Source: Rickettsiales bacterium
GTDB taxonomy: Bacteria; Pseudomonadota; Alphaproteobacteria; Rickettsiales; UBA998
Assembly (NCBI GenBank): GCA_024304995.1
Contig: JAMWZD010000002.1
Span: forward strand, 558,001-622,000
Direction of reading: 5' to 3'
DNA length: 64,000 nt
The notes beneath the pieces were generated by a model, which did no database searches, was not told the DNA's origin, and worked only from the letters and a program-made list of their open reading frames with translations. The stretch's first letter is position 1. Each line of letters starts with the position of its first letter. Of the stretch, positions 7,570 through 16,854 are shown in pieces. A program made the position numbers and the translations under genes.

Positions 7570-9267
7570 TTAACTTTCCACGGTTGGCGCTTCCCCATCT
7601 TCAAACTGGGCGTTAAATTCTGCCAGTTCTATCGCTTCAATTTCTTCTTTGGTCATATAATCCCGACGCACACCAGCTTCACCTGGCAGCCAGATGAGCT
7701 GCAGGTTTTTGGGGTCACGCGTGAATACACGTTCTTCTGTCACCATGCCTAAATTCGGTGGAATGTTGCATTTTGCAAGACCAATAATCGTGTGTTTTTC
7801 ATCACGACACATGCCAATCACCACGCGGGGTCTATCAATAAATACCTGAGAACCACGAAGTTCATCCAGCACTTCGCGTGAATTTTTGGGCTTTGCTCCT
7901 TTTTGCAGGTGATGCACCACAATCATGCCGCAATTCTTGGAGATGGCAAATTCTTCAATCGCTTCAAAAAACTCACTCACCACATCCGCATCATTCTCAT
8001 CCCCTGAGAGATATTTACGTGCAGGATCAACCACCACAATAGACACTTTCGGCATTTTGCGCAGTGCCAGCAAATATTCACCAAAGGTCATTTCCTTGTC
8101 CTGAAATTCATTTCGGTGGAATTGCAGGCGCAGCGCCTTGCCTTCGGGGTCAAACAGAGAGCCACGCGCATTAATAATCGCAGGGCCATCTTCCCCTGAG
8201 AAATAGATGCAGATGCCATCACAAATATCGCGGTTGATTTCCTGTCCAAGCCAAACAGGCGTAGGGTCATCTTCAGCCAAATCCATAGATGCAAAGACGC
8301 ACAGCATATGCGCCACCGAGCTTTTCCCCGTTCCACCAGGGGCGGCAAGCAGCGTGACTGCACCGCGCGGAATATAGCCTGGGACGATAAATTCAAAGGT
8401 TTCATCTGCGCCCTTTCGCATAGGCCCTGTTTTGTCAAACAAGTCCAAGTCACGTGCGCAGAGGTTGAAGAAACGGTTATTATGGGGAATATCTGCCGTA
8501 TCCTGCCCAAAATGGACATAAAGCGAGTGAATGCGGTCATACGCTTCCCAACATTCCACCGCATCAGAAATGGTTTGGTAATTTGTCTGGTAGTCTTTAA
8601 CCGTTTCTGCAACGGGTTTATCCACATATTGTTCAGGCAATAAATCATAACTGTTGGGATGTTCAAAAATACCATGCAAACAGAGATAACTCAAACCTGA
8701 GAGAATATAGGAGCTTGCATAAAGGTCACTTTTGACATTTGCCAGATTATAGAGTTCTCTGCAGCCTCTCACGGTGCGCCCGCCTTCAATAGGCTCTTGC
8801 GCTTTTTGCAAAAAAGCCAGCGCTTTTAAACCAGCATTGGTTTTTTCACCACGATGCACATGGGAACATAGCACGTTTTTGTCATGCAGCCGTTCCATTT
8901 GGTCTGGAGTGAGATCTGCAATTCCAAGCGCAAATGCTGTCATCCAGATGACACCGCTGCCTTTCGGCACGTAATTCTCACCATCCCATTCATGCACAAC
9001 AGGATTGAGTAACATAGTGGAGTTAGGCAATTTTCCATCATTATAATGATATAACACCGTTTCAATCGCATCATCCGTATGATCTTCATCAAACCAGAAT
9101 ATTTCATCTTCAATGGCGCTGCGCCACGGATCTTGCGTTTTATTGGTATAAACGCTCATATAGCCATTTAATCCAACCGCCTTATGCCCCGCCCAGATGA
9201 GCGCTAGTTCCTTTTTCAGGCTTGCGCGAATGTCTATTTCGGGTTCTGGAGTGGGAGTATCATTCAT
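7570..9267 (-). CDS. RepA-like AAA ATPase/helicase with a novel N-terminal domain
   Basis: A 565-residue protein. The C-terminal half (residues about 290-535) is a RecA-fold ATPase of the AAA_25/RepA type: Walker A APGGTGKS with Lys315, a YFSGEDGPA segment, a hydrophobic Walker B ending VVVDPARKY, the IVVHHLQKGA motif and a GSQVF..RPRVVIGM stretch. Such proteins are hexameric replicative helicases of plasmids, phages and integrated elements. The first 280 residues do not match the usual primase-polymerase or Toprim domains that I can recognise. It stands alone, with no primase, partition or integrase gene beside it, close to the GTA remnant. It could be a leftover of an integrated replicon or a domesticated ATPase. 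Confidence 0.75.
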   Translation of the reverse strand: MNDTPTPEPEIDIRASLKKELALIWAGHKAVGLNGYMSVYTNKTQDPWRSAIEDEIFWFDEDHTDDAIETVLYHYNDGKLPNSTMLLNPVVHEWDGENYVPKGSGVIWMTAFALGIADLTPDQMERLHDKNVLCSHVHRGEKTNAGLKALAFLQKAQEPIEGGRTVRGCRELYNLANVKSDLYASSYILSGLSYLCLHGIFEHPNSYDLLPEQYVDKPVAETVKDYQTNYQTISDAVECWEAYDRIHSLYVHFGQDTADIPHNNRFFNLCARDLDLFDKTGPMRKGADETFEFIVPGYIPRGAVTLLAAPGGTGKSSVAHMLCVFASMDLAEDDPTPVWLGQEINRDICDGICIYFSGEDGPAIINARGSLFDPEGKALRLQFHRNEFQDKEMTFGEYLLALRKMPKVSIVVVDPARKYLSGDENDADVVSEFFEAIEEFAISKNCGMIVVHHLQKGAKPKNSREVLDELRGSQVFIDRPRVVIGMCRDEKHTIIGLAKCNIPPNLGMVTEERVFTRDPKNLQLIWLPGEAGVRRDYMTKEEIEAIELAEFNAQFEDGEAPTVES

Positions 9268-9710
9268 AATGCTATTCTATACCGTATAATTACCAATAAA
9301 TATTTAATAGTATTGAGAGGAATTAAGCAAGAGATACTAGAATATAGTTAGGAAATTGATGATAGATATATTTTGTTTAGGCATAGCTCCGCCTCCGCAC
9401 AAATCGCGGTTTTTTCATTTCATCGTTTAAAGGGTACGAAACTACCTGTTTATGCCACACATGTTTTGATTAGCTAAAGATATAAGCAATAATTTTGTGT
9501 GCTAATTCTTTTCCGAACGCACGCAAAAGAGCCGTGCCAATAATTTTGACACAGCTTTTCAAAACATCACACATAGCGTGCAATAGTTTTTTCATATTTA
9601 ATAAAAGTTATGAAATAAAATAGAGTTTGTTATTTACACAAAAATTCTATTTTATGTAAAAAAGCACAATTCGCTCCCAAAGTCAAGAAATGGTAGTAAC
9701 AACCTTTGCA
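9268..9710. other. Gene-free AT-rich gap with weak hairpins
   Basis: No protein of convincing length is present on either strand. GGCATA at 9380-9385 pairs with TATGCC at 9451-9456, bracketing a purine/pyrimidine-skewed stretch (TCCGCCTCCG near 9388 and a T6 run at 9410). On the minus strand this stretch holds a GGAGGCGGAGC run directly before an ATG that opens only a 15-codon frame. A second imperfect hairpin lies around 9520-9560. I see nothing that matches a tRNA or a known riboswitch. It may be decayed sequence or hold an unrecognised small RNA. Confidence 0.4.
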
Positions 9711-9793
9711 TCGTCATTCTGAACGAAGTGAAGAATCCATCTTTCTTATTGCGCCAAGCGGCTCTGGATATTTCGCTTCGCTCAATATGACGA
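9711..9793. repeat. Dispersed palindromic repeat element (GTCATTCTGAACGAAG type)
   Basis: A left arm of 28 bases (9711-9738, opening TCGTCATTCTGAACGAAG) is repeated inverted in the right arm (9766-9793) with a few mismatches, around a 27-base spacer. This wording is a familiar class of short non-coding palindromes found in many unrelated bacterial genomes. It ends 14 bases from the xerD stop, so in RNA it would form a long hairpin at the 3' end of the xerD transcript. Only one copy lies in this window. Confidence 0.75.
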
Positions 9794-9807
9794 ATGTATA
9801 TATAGAA

Positions 9808-10734
9808 TCAGACATCTTCTTTTTTTGCCAGCGGGTGCTTGGTGCGCACTAATTCCTGCAGATGCGGTTGCGCCACATGCGTATAAATCTCCGTCGTGGC
9901 GATGGAGCTGTGCCCCAGCAGCGCCTGAATGGTGCGCAAATCTGCGCCGCCGCTCAGCAAATGCGTGGCAAAACTGTGGCGGATGGCGTGTGGATGCACT
10001 TTTGTGGGTTCAACACCAGCCAGTAGCGCCAGTTTCTTTAATTGCTGCCCAAAATTCTGCCGCGTCATATGCCCTGCTTTTGCACTGGTGGGAAACATGA
10101 AGGGCGAGGGTTTCTTGCAAAATTGCCCACGAATATTCAGATAATCTTCCAGCGCCTGCCAGCTGACTTCATGCAATGGCACAAGCCGTTCTTTATTGCC
10201 TTTCCCTGTCACCTGCAATGCTTTGATGTTATGGGCTTTCACATCCCGCAATGCGTGCATGGGCAGGCTGACCAGTTCTGTAACGCGCAGCCCTGCGGCA
10301 TACATGACATGCAGCATGGCGTGCAGGCGAATCATTTCTTTTTTCTCGGACTGTGCAAGATGGTTAATCAATGCAGCAATTTCCTGTTCTGACAGGCTTT
10401 CAGGCAAAGCCCTGCCTGATTTTGGCGTTTTGAGCTTCTCACATGGGTTGTCCGTGCGGATGCCTGAAAGAATCAAATGATAGCAAAGCTGTTTGACGCT
10501 GCTCAAACGCCGCGCCTGCGTGGTTGCACTAAGACCAGATTTTGCCGTGTCCTGAAGCCAGTCCTGCACATGCTGCGTGCTGAAATTTGCACCATCAGCA
10601 CCCGCTGGCAGGCTTTCAATAAATAATGTCAAATCCCGCTGATATGCATCCCGCGTATTGTTGGAAATGGCGCGCTCTGCCTGCAGTGTTTTGATGCAGT
10701 CATCAATAATATCAGCTGATGTGTCTTTAGCCAT
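9808..10734 (-). CDS. xerD: Tyrosine recombinase XerD
   Basis: A 308-residue tyrosine recombinase: SAM-like core-binding domain (residues 10-100) and catalytic domain (115-300). The active-site set is present: GLRVTELV arginine, TGKGNKER lysine, HPHAIRHSFATHLL (His and Arg), GHSSIATT (His) and the nucleophile tyrosine in TEIYTHV at about residue 284. XerC/XerD resolve chromosome dimers at dif during division. The conserved position back-to-back with aroK-aroB supports XerD rather than a mobile-element integrase. It is preceded by, and overlaps by 8 bases, a 56-residue membrane-protein gene. Confidence 0.9.
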   Translation of the reverse strand: MAKDTSADIIDDCIKTLQAERAISNNTRDAYQRDLTLFIESLPAGADGANFSTQHVQDWLQDTAKSGLSATTQARRLSSVKQLCYHLILSGIRTDNPCEKLKTPKSGRALPESLSEQEIAALINHLAQSEKKEMIRLHAMLHVMYAAGLRVTELVSLPMHALRDVKAHNIKALQVTGKGNKERLVPLHEVSWQALEDYLNIRGQFCKKPSPFMFPTSAKAGHMTRQNFGQQLKKLALLAGVEPTKVHPHAIRHSFATHLLSGGADLRTIQALLGHSSIATTEIYTHVAQPHLQELVRTKHPLAKKEDV

Positions 10735-10897
10735 CTAACGCAGGCAATGGCGCGGTCATCGTTTTTGGCGTTTCATTTGGAGAGAGGTCAATTAGCCCAA
10801 GCACTGCAACAATGGCGACTATTGCAAGAATGACGATTAGATATGTCAGTAAACGCTTATTTTTGCTTTGACGGTTGGCGCGGAGTGTCGTTTGCAT
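10727..10897 (-). CDS. Small single-pass membrane protein overlapping xerD
   Basis: I found this short frame on the minus strand: ATG at 10895-10897, stop at 10727-10729, 56 residues. A good Shine-Dalgarno (GAGGG) lies 6 bases before the ATG. The protein has a basic N-terminus (residues 1-15), one strongly hydrophobic helix (about 17-38) and a short proline/threonine-rich tail, so it is likely an inner-membrane protein with the N-terminus in the cytoplasm. Its end overlaps the xerD start in an ATGGCTAA arrangement, suggesting translational coupling. Function unknown. Confidence 0.7.
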   Translation of the reverse strand: MQTTLRANRQSKNKRLLTYLIVILAIVAIVAVLGLIDLSPNETPKTMTAPLPALDG

Positions 10898-11020
10898 ATT
10901 TTCCCTCGAATATTATTTTATGAGATGTAAAATTAACGGAATTATGAAAAAAATACACTATTTTTCACTGTTATATGCATAAATAATAGATTACATATAG
11001 TTTCAAGCTGCGGGAGTGAC

Positions 11021-11563
11021 ATGAAATTAGATAAAACATTGGTATTAGTCGGGTTGATGGGGGCAGGGAAGTCCACCATCGGACGTCGTCTGGCTAAAAT
11101 GCTCAATGTGCCTTTTAAAGATTCTGATGATGAAATTTCTGAAGCTGCAGGGTGCAGCATTTCTGATATTTTCTACATTCATGGAGAGGAAATCTTCCGT
11201 GATCTTGAAAAACGTGTGATGACGCGGCTTATTACCGATAATAAACCCAAAATTCTGGCAACGGGCGGTGGTGCATGGATGCATGAAGAAGTGCGAGCAC
11301 TCACCAAACAACATGCGCAATCACTGTGGCTTCGCGCCGACATTCCTGTGCTGGTGGAACGTGTTTCCAAAAAGAATACACGTCCAATATTGGAGCAGGG
11401 AGACAAAGCCGCAATTCTCACTAAAATGCAGCGCGAACGCGCCCCTTTCTATGAGCAGGCTGACATGATTATTGATAGTGATAATGGTGATCATGAAATT
11501 GTGGTGAAAAAAATTGCGCAATTAATCGGGGCGGTGGACGAAAAACGGATGCAACATTCGTAA
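11021..11563 (+). CDS. aroK: Shikimate kinase
   Basis: A 180-residue P-loop kinase. Walker A GLMGAGKSTIGRRLA at residues 12-26, shikimate-binding DSDDEI (34-39), the RDLEKRV arginine, and the Walker-B-like ATGGGAW at 82-88 are all present, followed by the LID region with RPIL. It phosphorylates shikimate in the chorismate pathway. It is followed 20 bases later by aroB, the usual alphaproteobacterial pair, and is divergent from xerD. Confidence 0.95.
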   Translation: MKLDKTLVLVGLMGAGKSTIGRRLAKMLNVPFKDSDDEISEAAGCSISDIFYIHGEEIFRDLEKRVMTRLITDNKPKILATGGGAWMHEEVRALTKQHAQSLWLRADIPVLVERVSKKNTRPILEQGDKAAILTKMQRERAPFYEQADMIIDSDNGDHEIVVKKIAQLIGAVDEKRMQHS

Positions 11564-11583
11564 TTTTTTTCTAAGATGCTTTC

Positions 11584-12699
11584 ATGAATTCTCCCTCACA
11601 TCGACTGGACGTGGCAACACCGTCACATCATTATCCTATATTCTTTGAATATCATTCACTTGAACGTGCAGATGCTTTTTTGAAAGACTATATTCACGGG
11701 CATAAAATATTTATTATTACGGATGAAAATGTAGCCAGGCATTATCTGCATAGGGTGACAGATTCTTTCAGCAGCAGCGCACAGGTGGAACATTTCATTG
11801 TTCCTGCAGGTGAAGAAAGCAAATCATTCGCCAGCTATGAACGCGTGATGAATGATATGCTGCGCCACATGCCAGACCGAAAAACCACATTGGTGGCGCT
11901 TGGAGGCGGCGTTGTGGGGGATTTGACAGGTTTTCTGGCAGCAACATTGCTTCGCGGTGTGCCTTTCATACAGATTCCTACCAGCCTGCTTGCGCAAGTG
12001 GATAGTTCTGTGGGCGGCAAAACAGCAATTAACTGCGCTGCAGGAAAAAATCTGGTGGGGGCATTTTATCAGCCGCAGGCAGTGCTGATCGATGCTGCCA
12101 CATTACAAAACCTTCCACAGCGAGAGATGCTGGCAGGTTACGCGGAAGTGCTGAAATATGGCTTGTTAGGAGATGCCGAGTTTTATTATTATCTGCTTGA
12201 AAATGCTGATAAAATTTTGCAGAAGGACGTTGAAACACTAACCTATATTATACGCCATTGCTGCACAATGAAGGCGGATATTGTCTCACAGGATGAAAAG
12301 GAGCAGGGCAAACGAGCATTGCTGAATCTGGGGCATACATTTGGTCACGCGATTGAAAAACATGCTGCTTATGATGGTTCGGTGTTGCACGGCGAAGCAG
12401 TGGCGCTTGGATGTATTATGGCGGCAAAACTTGCTGTGCATGAAGGAAAAATTGCAGAAGATTCATATCAGACATTGCTGGCGCACTGCGAAAAAGTGGG
12501 CTTACCCACACATTTAAGCAGAGACATGCCAGCGCATCAGTGGGATGCTGCGCAGCTTACAGATTATTGTTATCAGGATAAAAAATCAGAGTCTGGCGGT
12601 TTGACATTTATTACGTTGGAATCAATAGGAGATGCACGGGTCACCAAAAATTGTGACGCAGCACTCATCAAGCATATTTTTTCGGAGTTCATACTATGA
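11584..12699 (+). CDS. aroB: 3-dehydroquinate synthase
   Basis: A 371-residue enzyme that closes DAHP to 3-dehydroquinate in the shikimate pathway, NAD+ and metal dependent. Visible signatures: NAD-binding GGGVVGDLTGF (residues 104-114), PTSLLAQVDSSVGGKTAIN (about 130-148), GYAEVLKYGLL, and the metal histidines in LNLGHTFGHAIE and LHGEAVALG. The length is normal for the family. Its stop overlaps the start of the following CNNM/CBS gene by 4 bases (ATGA). Confidence 0.96.
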   Translation: MNSPSHRLDVATPSHHYPIFFEYHSLERADAFLKDYIHGHKIFIITDENVARHYLHRVTDSFSSSAQVEHFIVPAGEESKSFASYERVMNDMLRHMPDRKTTLVALGGGVVGDLTGFLAATLLRGVPFIQIPTSLLAQVDSSVGGKTAINCAAGKNLVGAFYQPQAVLIDAATLQNLPQREMLAGYAEVLKYGLLGDAEFYYYLLENADKILQKDVETLTYIIRHCCTMKADIVSQDEKEQGKRALLNLGHTFGHAIEKHAAYDGSVLHGEAVALGCIMAAKLAVHEGKIAEDSYQTLLAHCEKVGLPTHLSRDMPAHQWDAAQLTDYCYQDKKSESGGLTFITLESIGDARVTKNCDAALIKHIFSEFIL

Positions 12700-13982
12700 G
12701 CGATATGAGTATCTATCTGGATTTATTAACTATATTTGGGCTGTTAGTCTGTTCAGGCTTTTTTTCGGGGTCTGAAACAGGGCTGACGGCAGTCTCACAT
12801 GGGCAGATTTACAAATTGTTGATGGAAGGAGATAAGCGTGCGCAGAAAGTGATTGATTTGAGAGAGAAAAAAGAAGCATTGATCGGCACAATCCTGCTTG
12901 GCAATAATATGGTGAATATTGCGGCTACCGCCATTTCCACCAGCCTTGCAATCAAACTATTTGGTGATGAAGGAGTGGTATTTGCTACGTTTGCACTAAC
13001 CATATTAGTATTGGTGTTTTCTGAAATATTGCCGAAAACCTTTGCCATTCAGAATGCTGAGCGGGTCGCACTGATGACCGCGCCATTGCTAGACCCTTTA
13101 ACACGCATTTTCTCTCCCATTACCTATGCAATACAATGGTTTATCCGCAAAGGGCTGAAGCTGATCAAGGTGGATATTGACAGCGCTAACACGCTGATAT
13201 CTGCGACAGATGCGATTCGTGGCACAATTGAGCTGCACCATCAGGATGGGGAAGTGATCAAGCAGGAGCGGGATATGCTTGGCTCTATTCTTGACCTTGC
13301 TGAAGTGGAAGTGGGCGAAGTGATGGTGCATCGCAAACAGCTTGAGATGATTGATATTAATGAGCCAATCTACGATATTTTAAAGCAGCTCACCCAATCC
13401 AGCCACAGCCGCATTCCATTTTGTGAAGATGATGCTGACAATATTATCGGTGTATTGCATGTAAAGGATGTGTTGCCGCTGATGTTTTCACAGCAAAAGA
13501 AAATTACAACGGAGGATATTCGCAATCTGCTTGTGCCTGCATGGTTTGTGCCTGAACACACCACCCTTGACCAGCAATTACATGATTTCCGCCAGAAAAA
13601 ACGCCATTTTGCGATTGTGGTGGATGAATATGGTTCCTGTCAGGGAGTGATTACACTTGAAGATGTGTTGGAAGAAATTGTGGGCGACATTGTGGATGAA
13701 CATGATGAGGCGGCAAGTTCAAACATTCGCCGCATACGCGAGCATACTGTCCGTGTGAAAGGAACAGTTACGATACGTGATCTGAACCGTTTTATGGATT
13801 GGAATCTGCCAGATGACGACGCTTCCACCATTGCAGGTCTGGTCATCCATAATGCACGTTCCATTCCTGAAGTGAACGCCACATTTGAGTTTTATGGGTA
13901 TCAGTTCACCATAGAAGAAAAGCAGGCAAACCAGATATTGCAGCTGGTAGTGGAGCAGATTCAGGTGGAAAGCGATGCGTAA
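12696..13982 (+). CDS. CNNM/CBS-domain membrane protein (hemolysin C/CorC-type)
   Basis: A 428-residue inner-membrane protein. The N-terminal CNNM (DUF21) domain has about four helices in residues 5-150 with the SGSETGLTA and LLGNNMVNIAAT motifs; two CBS domains follow (about 205-325, VMVHRK.. and HFAIVVDEYGSCQGVITLEDVLEEIVGDI); a CorC_HlyC transporter-associated domain is at 340-425. The family is linked to magnesium/cobalt export and stress tolerance; the name hemolysin is historical. It forms an operon with aroK and aroB, as in many alphaproteobacteria. Confidence 0.88.
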   Translation: MSDMSIYLDLLTIFGLLVCSGFFSGSETGLTAVSHGQIYKLLMEGDKRAQKVIDLREKKEALIGTILLGNNMVNIAATAISTSLAIKLFGDEGVVFATFALTILVLVFSEILPKTFAIQNAERVALMTAPLLDPLTRIFSPITYAIQWFIRKGLKLIKVDIDSANTLISATDAIRGTIELHHQDGEVIKQERDMLGSILDLAEVEVGEVMVHRKQLEMIDINEPIYDILKQLTQSSHSRIPFCEDDADNIIGVLHVKDVLPLMFSQQKKITTEDIRNLLVPAWFVPEHTTLDQQLHDFRQKKRHFAIVVDEYGSCQGVITLEDVLEEIVGDIVDEHDEAASSNIRRIREHTVRVKGTVTIRDLNRFMDWNLPDDDASTIAGLVIHNARSIPEVNATFEFYGYQFTIEEKQANQILQLVVEQIQVESDA

Positions 13983-13987
13983 ATGCT

Positions 13988-14170
13988 ATGACACGCAGTG
14001 CCGATAATGTAATCATTGAATTTGTACAATACGGTAAATATGTGAAGGTTACCGCGATTGACTGTATTACGGGCGAAGAAGTATCCACTATGGGGGATGC
14101 ACGCCATTCTCAGGCTTATCTTAAAAAAATAGCTATTCAGAAATTGCGCAGAGTGCAGCAAAAACGCTGA
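13988..14170 (+). CDS. Small conserved alphaproteobacterial protein (DUF6898-like)
   Basis: A 60-residue soluble basic protein that follows the CNNM/CBS gene by 5 bases. The pattern FVQYGKYVKVTAIDCITGEEV, a short helix and a final LKKIAIQKLRRV matches my memory of a small conserved family (DUF6898-like) of alphaproteobacteria; that name is not certain. The predicted shape is a short beta hairpin and a helix. It converges on trpA with 2 bases between them. Function unknown. Confidence 0.65.
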   Translation: MTRSADNVIIEFVQYGKYVKVTAIDCITGEEVSTMGDARHSQAYLKKIAIQKLRRVQQKR

Positions 14171-14172
14171 TA

Positions 14173-15024
14173 TTATGCAGCGCTGAACAACCCTTTCACT
14201 TTCTGCATAAAGGATATTTTGCGCTCTTTCACTTCAGCAATTTCTCTGGCAAAGGTTTCTACTTTGCGGGCAGGGTCATCCCCCTGCGCTACCGCTTCAT
14301 GACAGATATCCACCAGAGTTGAACCTATCACTGCGCCATCGCATAATTGCATCATCTCTTTTGCCTGCGCTGCGTTTTTGATGCCAAACCCAGTCACCAC
14401 AGGCAGATCCGTATGTTCGCGTATGTCTGCAATACGTTGTTTAATATCTGCATTATTCGCAGAAGTTGTTCCCGTAATACCTTTAATGGCGATATTATAG
14501 ACAAAACCTTCAGCATTTTTCAGCAATGTTTTTAAACGCTCACCTGTGCTGGTGGGAGCAATCAGGCGGATGGTGCAAATGTTGAAATCCTGCAAATACT
14601 GACGCAGTTCCGTTTCTTCTTCTGGTGGCAGATCAACCACGATAATTCCGTCGACACCACATTCTTTCATTTTTTGCGCCGCACGTTTATATCCGTAACG
14701 CATCAGCGGGTTGGCATATCCCATTAAAATAATAGGCGTGGCAGCATTTTCTTCACGAAAATCCTTACATAATTTTAGTGTATTATCCAAAGTTACGCCC
14801 ATTGCCAGCGCACGATTTGCTGCTGCCTGAATGGAAACGCCATCCGCCGTGGGGTCTGAAAAGGGAAACCCGACTTCCAGAATATCTGCACCATTTTCAG
14901 CCAGCGCTTTCATAATGTTCAGTGAGTCTTTAAGCGAAGGATCACCCGCCATAATATAAGGGATAAATGCCCCCTTATTTTCAGTTTTCAATCGTTCAAA
15001 TGTGTCTGCAATGCGCGTGTTCAT
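14173..15024 (-). CDS. trpA: Tryptophan synthase alpha subunit
   Basis: A 283-residue TIM barrel. Catalytic Glu50 in [11 protein letters not shown] and Asp61 in PTADG are present, as are [22 protein letters not shown], the PTS phosphate loop and a final GFGIKNAAQ. It cleaves indole-3-glycerol phosphate to indole, which is channelled to TrpB. Its start overlaps the trpB stop by 4 bases. It is the last gene of the rpsA-to-trpA run and ends 2 bases from a convergent gene, with no visible terminator. Confidence 0.96.
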   Translation of the reverse strand: MNTRIADTFERLKTENKGAFIPYIMAGDPSLKDSLNIMKALAENGADILEVGFPFSDPTADGVSIQAAANRALAMGVTLDNTLKLCKDFREENAATPIILMGYANPLMRYGYKRAAQKMKECGVDGIIVVDLPPEEETELRQYLQDFNICTIRLIAPTSTGERLKTLLKNAEGFVYNIAIKGITGTTSANNADIKQRIADIREHTDLPVVTGFGIKNAAQAKEMMQLCDGAVIGSTLVDICHEAVAQGDDPARKVETFAREIAEVKERKISFMQKVKGLFSAA

Positions 15025-16211
15025 AATGATACTCCCAGACGACTTGCAACCGTATGAATATCCTTATCCCCGCGGCCGCATAAATTCATCACAATTGTAT
15101 GATCTTCTGGCAGGGTGGGCGCAATTTTCAGCACATGATGCAGCGCATGGCTTGGTTCCAGCGCAGGGATGATCCCTTCCATTTTTGCACATTCTGAAAA
15201 TGCGGCGAGCGCTTCATCATCCGTTGCAGACACATAATGCACGCGGCCAGATTCATGCAGCCATGCATGTTCTGGTCCAATGCCAGGATAATCCAGTCCA
15301 GCGGAGATGGAGTAAGTTTCGTTTACCTGTCCATCTTCATTCTGAAGCAGATAAGTTTTGTTGCCGTGCAAAATGCCAGGTATTCCTTTGGTGATGGATG
15401 CTGCATGTTTATCCGTATCCACGCCGCTGCCAGCTGCTTCCACTGCAATGCATTCCACTTCATCTTCCAAAAACGGATAAAACAGCCCGATAGCATTTGA
15501 CCCGCCGCCAATGCAGGCGACCAGTGTATCTGGCAATCTTCCTGTTTTTTCAAACATCTGTTCCTTCACTTCCTGCCCAATGACAGACTGAAAGTCACGC
15601 ACCATCATGGGGAAAGGGTGCGGGCCTGCTGCTGTGCCAATCAGATAATATGTGTCATCCACATTTTTCACCCAGTCACGCATCGCTTCATTCATGGCAT
15701 CTTTTAATGTGCCAGAGCCTGCACTGACTGGAATGATCTCAGCGCCGAGCAGCTTCATGCGGAACACGTTTGGTTTCTGGCGCTCAATATCTTTCGCCCC
15801 CATATATACAACACATTGCAAACCAAACAGCGCACACACAGTCGCCGTAGCCACGCCATGTTGTCCAGCACCTGTTTCTGCGATAATGCGTTTTTTTCCC
15901 ATTTTGCGCGCCAGCAATATCTGCCCGATGCAGTTATTGATCTTATGTGCGCCAGTATGGTTCAACTCGTCACGCTTAAAATAAATCTGCGCACCGCCTG
16001 CCTGCTCACTAAGGTTTTTTGCGTGATATAGTGGGCTTGGGCGGCCTATATAATCCTTGCAATATTCTCGAAATTGCTTTTGAAATTCAGCGTCATTTTT
16101 TAACTCATTATAGTTTTTTTCTACATCAAGTATGAGCGGCATTAATGTTTCAGAAACATAACGTCCGCCAAATGCGCCAAAATGTCCTTGCGTGTCAGGG
16201 TAGTGTATCAT
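15021..16211 (-). CDS. trpB: Tryptophan synthase beta subunit
   Basis: A 396-residue PLP enzyme that joins indole and serine. The PLP lysine is Lys90 in the HTGAHK motif; other landmarks are [19 protein letters not shown] for phosphate binding, and the final CGRGDKD. Length matches TrpB1. It follows trpF by 9 bases and is coupled to trpA. Confidence 0.97.
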   Translation of the reverse strand: MIHYPDTQGHFGAFGGRYVSETLMPLILDVEKNYNELKNDAEFQKQFREYCKDYIGRPSPLYHAKNLSEQAGGAQIYFKRDELNHTGAHKINNCIGQILLARKMGKKRIIAETGAGQHGVATATVCALFGLQCVVYMGAKDIERQKPNVFRMKLLGAEIIPVSAGSGTLKDAMNEAMRDWVKNVDDTYYLIGTAAGPHPFPMMVRDFQSVIGQEVKEQMFEKTGRLPDTLVACIGGGSNAIGLFYPFLEDEVECIAVEAAGSGVDTDKHAASITKGIPGILHGNKTYLLQNEDGQVNETYSISAGLDYPGIGPEHAWLHESGRVHYVSATDDEALAAFSECAKMEGIIPALEPSHALHHVLKIAPTLPEDHTIVMNLCGRGDKDIHTVASRLGVSL

Positions 16212-16220
16212 GCGAATAGC

Positions 16221-16853
16221 TTACGATAATTTAGCGAAAAAGTCTTTTATTTTTGCAGGGGATTTTACACCTTTTTGTTCTTCAAGAGATGAGGACACGT
16301 CCAGATAAGGAGTATAAGCTGCATCCAGCGCTATTTTTGCATTATGCGCGCCAATGCCTCCTGAGAGAAAATAAGGTTTTGAGCACTGAAAATCATCCAG
16401 AATTGACCAGTCAAAAGTAACGCCTGTTCCTCCTGAGCTGCCATCTGCCTTTTTTGTGTCGAGTAAGAGCATGTCAGCAACCTCTTCAAATGCTTTGGCA
16501 GACAGCAAATCCTGCTGTTTTTTTACGGCAATAGCTTTGATAACAGGGAGATTATAGCGTTGTTTAATCTCCTTAATTCTTTCAAAATCTTCGTGACCAT
16601 GCAACTGAAGCATGTCTGGCTGCAACGCTGTGATATATTCATCAAAAAGCATATTAGAGGCATCTACCGTGACTAACACTTTCTGTGTGCCGCTGGGAAC
16701 ATATGATGCAAGCATGTTCATTTTTTGTGCAGGCAGGTGGCGCGGTGATTTTTCGTAAGCAATAAATCCATTATAATCACAATGATGCTCTGCACACACA
16801 ACAACAGCTTCCTTCGTGGTCAGCCCGCATATTTTAATGTGGTGAAAGGGCAT
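16221..16853 (-). CDS. trpF: Phosphoribosylanthranilate isomerase
   Basis: About 210 residues, a (beta/alpha)8 barrel that isomerises phosphoribosylanthranilate in tryptophan synthesis. The catalytic cysteine sits in KICGLTT near the start; VTVDAS, LQLHGHED, and a phosphate-binding YFLSGGIGAHN follow. I start at the ATG at 16853, directly after the lapA-like stop (TGATATG); a longer frame to 16892 would overlap lapA. The sequence is more divergent than trpA/trpB (for example, the DVSSSLE near the end) but the key motifs are intact. Confidence 0.92.
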   Translation of the reverse strand: MPFHHIKICGLTTKEAVVVCAEHHCDYNGFIAYEKSPRHLPAQKMNMLASYVPSGTQKVLVTVDASNMLFDEYITALQPDMLQLHGHEDFERIKEIKQRYNLPVIKAIAVKKQQDLLSAKAFEEVADMLLLDTKKADGSSGGTGVTFDWSILDDFQCSKPYFLSGGIGAHNAKIALDAAYTPYLDVSSSLEEQKGVKSPAKIKDFFAKLS

Positions 16854-16854
16854 A

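Noticed and set aside
9808-10734. Integrase of a mobile element next to the RepA-like gene
   Set aside because: Length, motifs and the back-to-back aroK-aroB neighbourhood mark this as chromosomal XerD; no attachment repeats were found.
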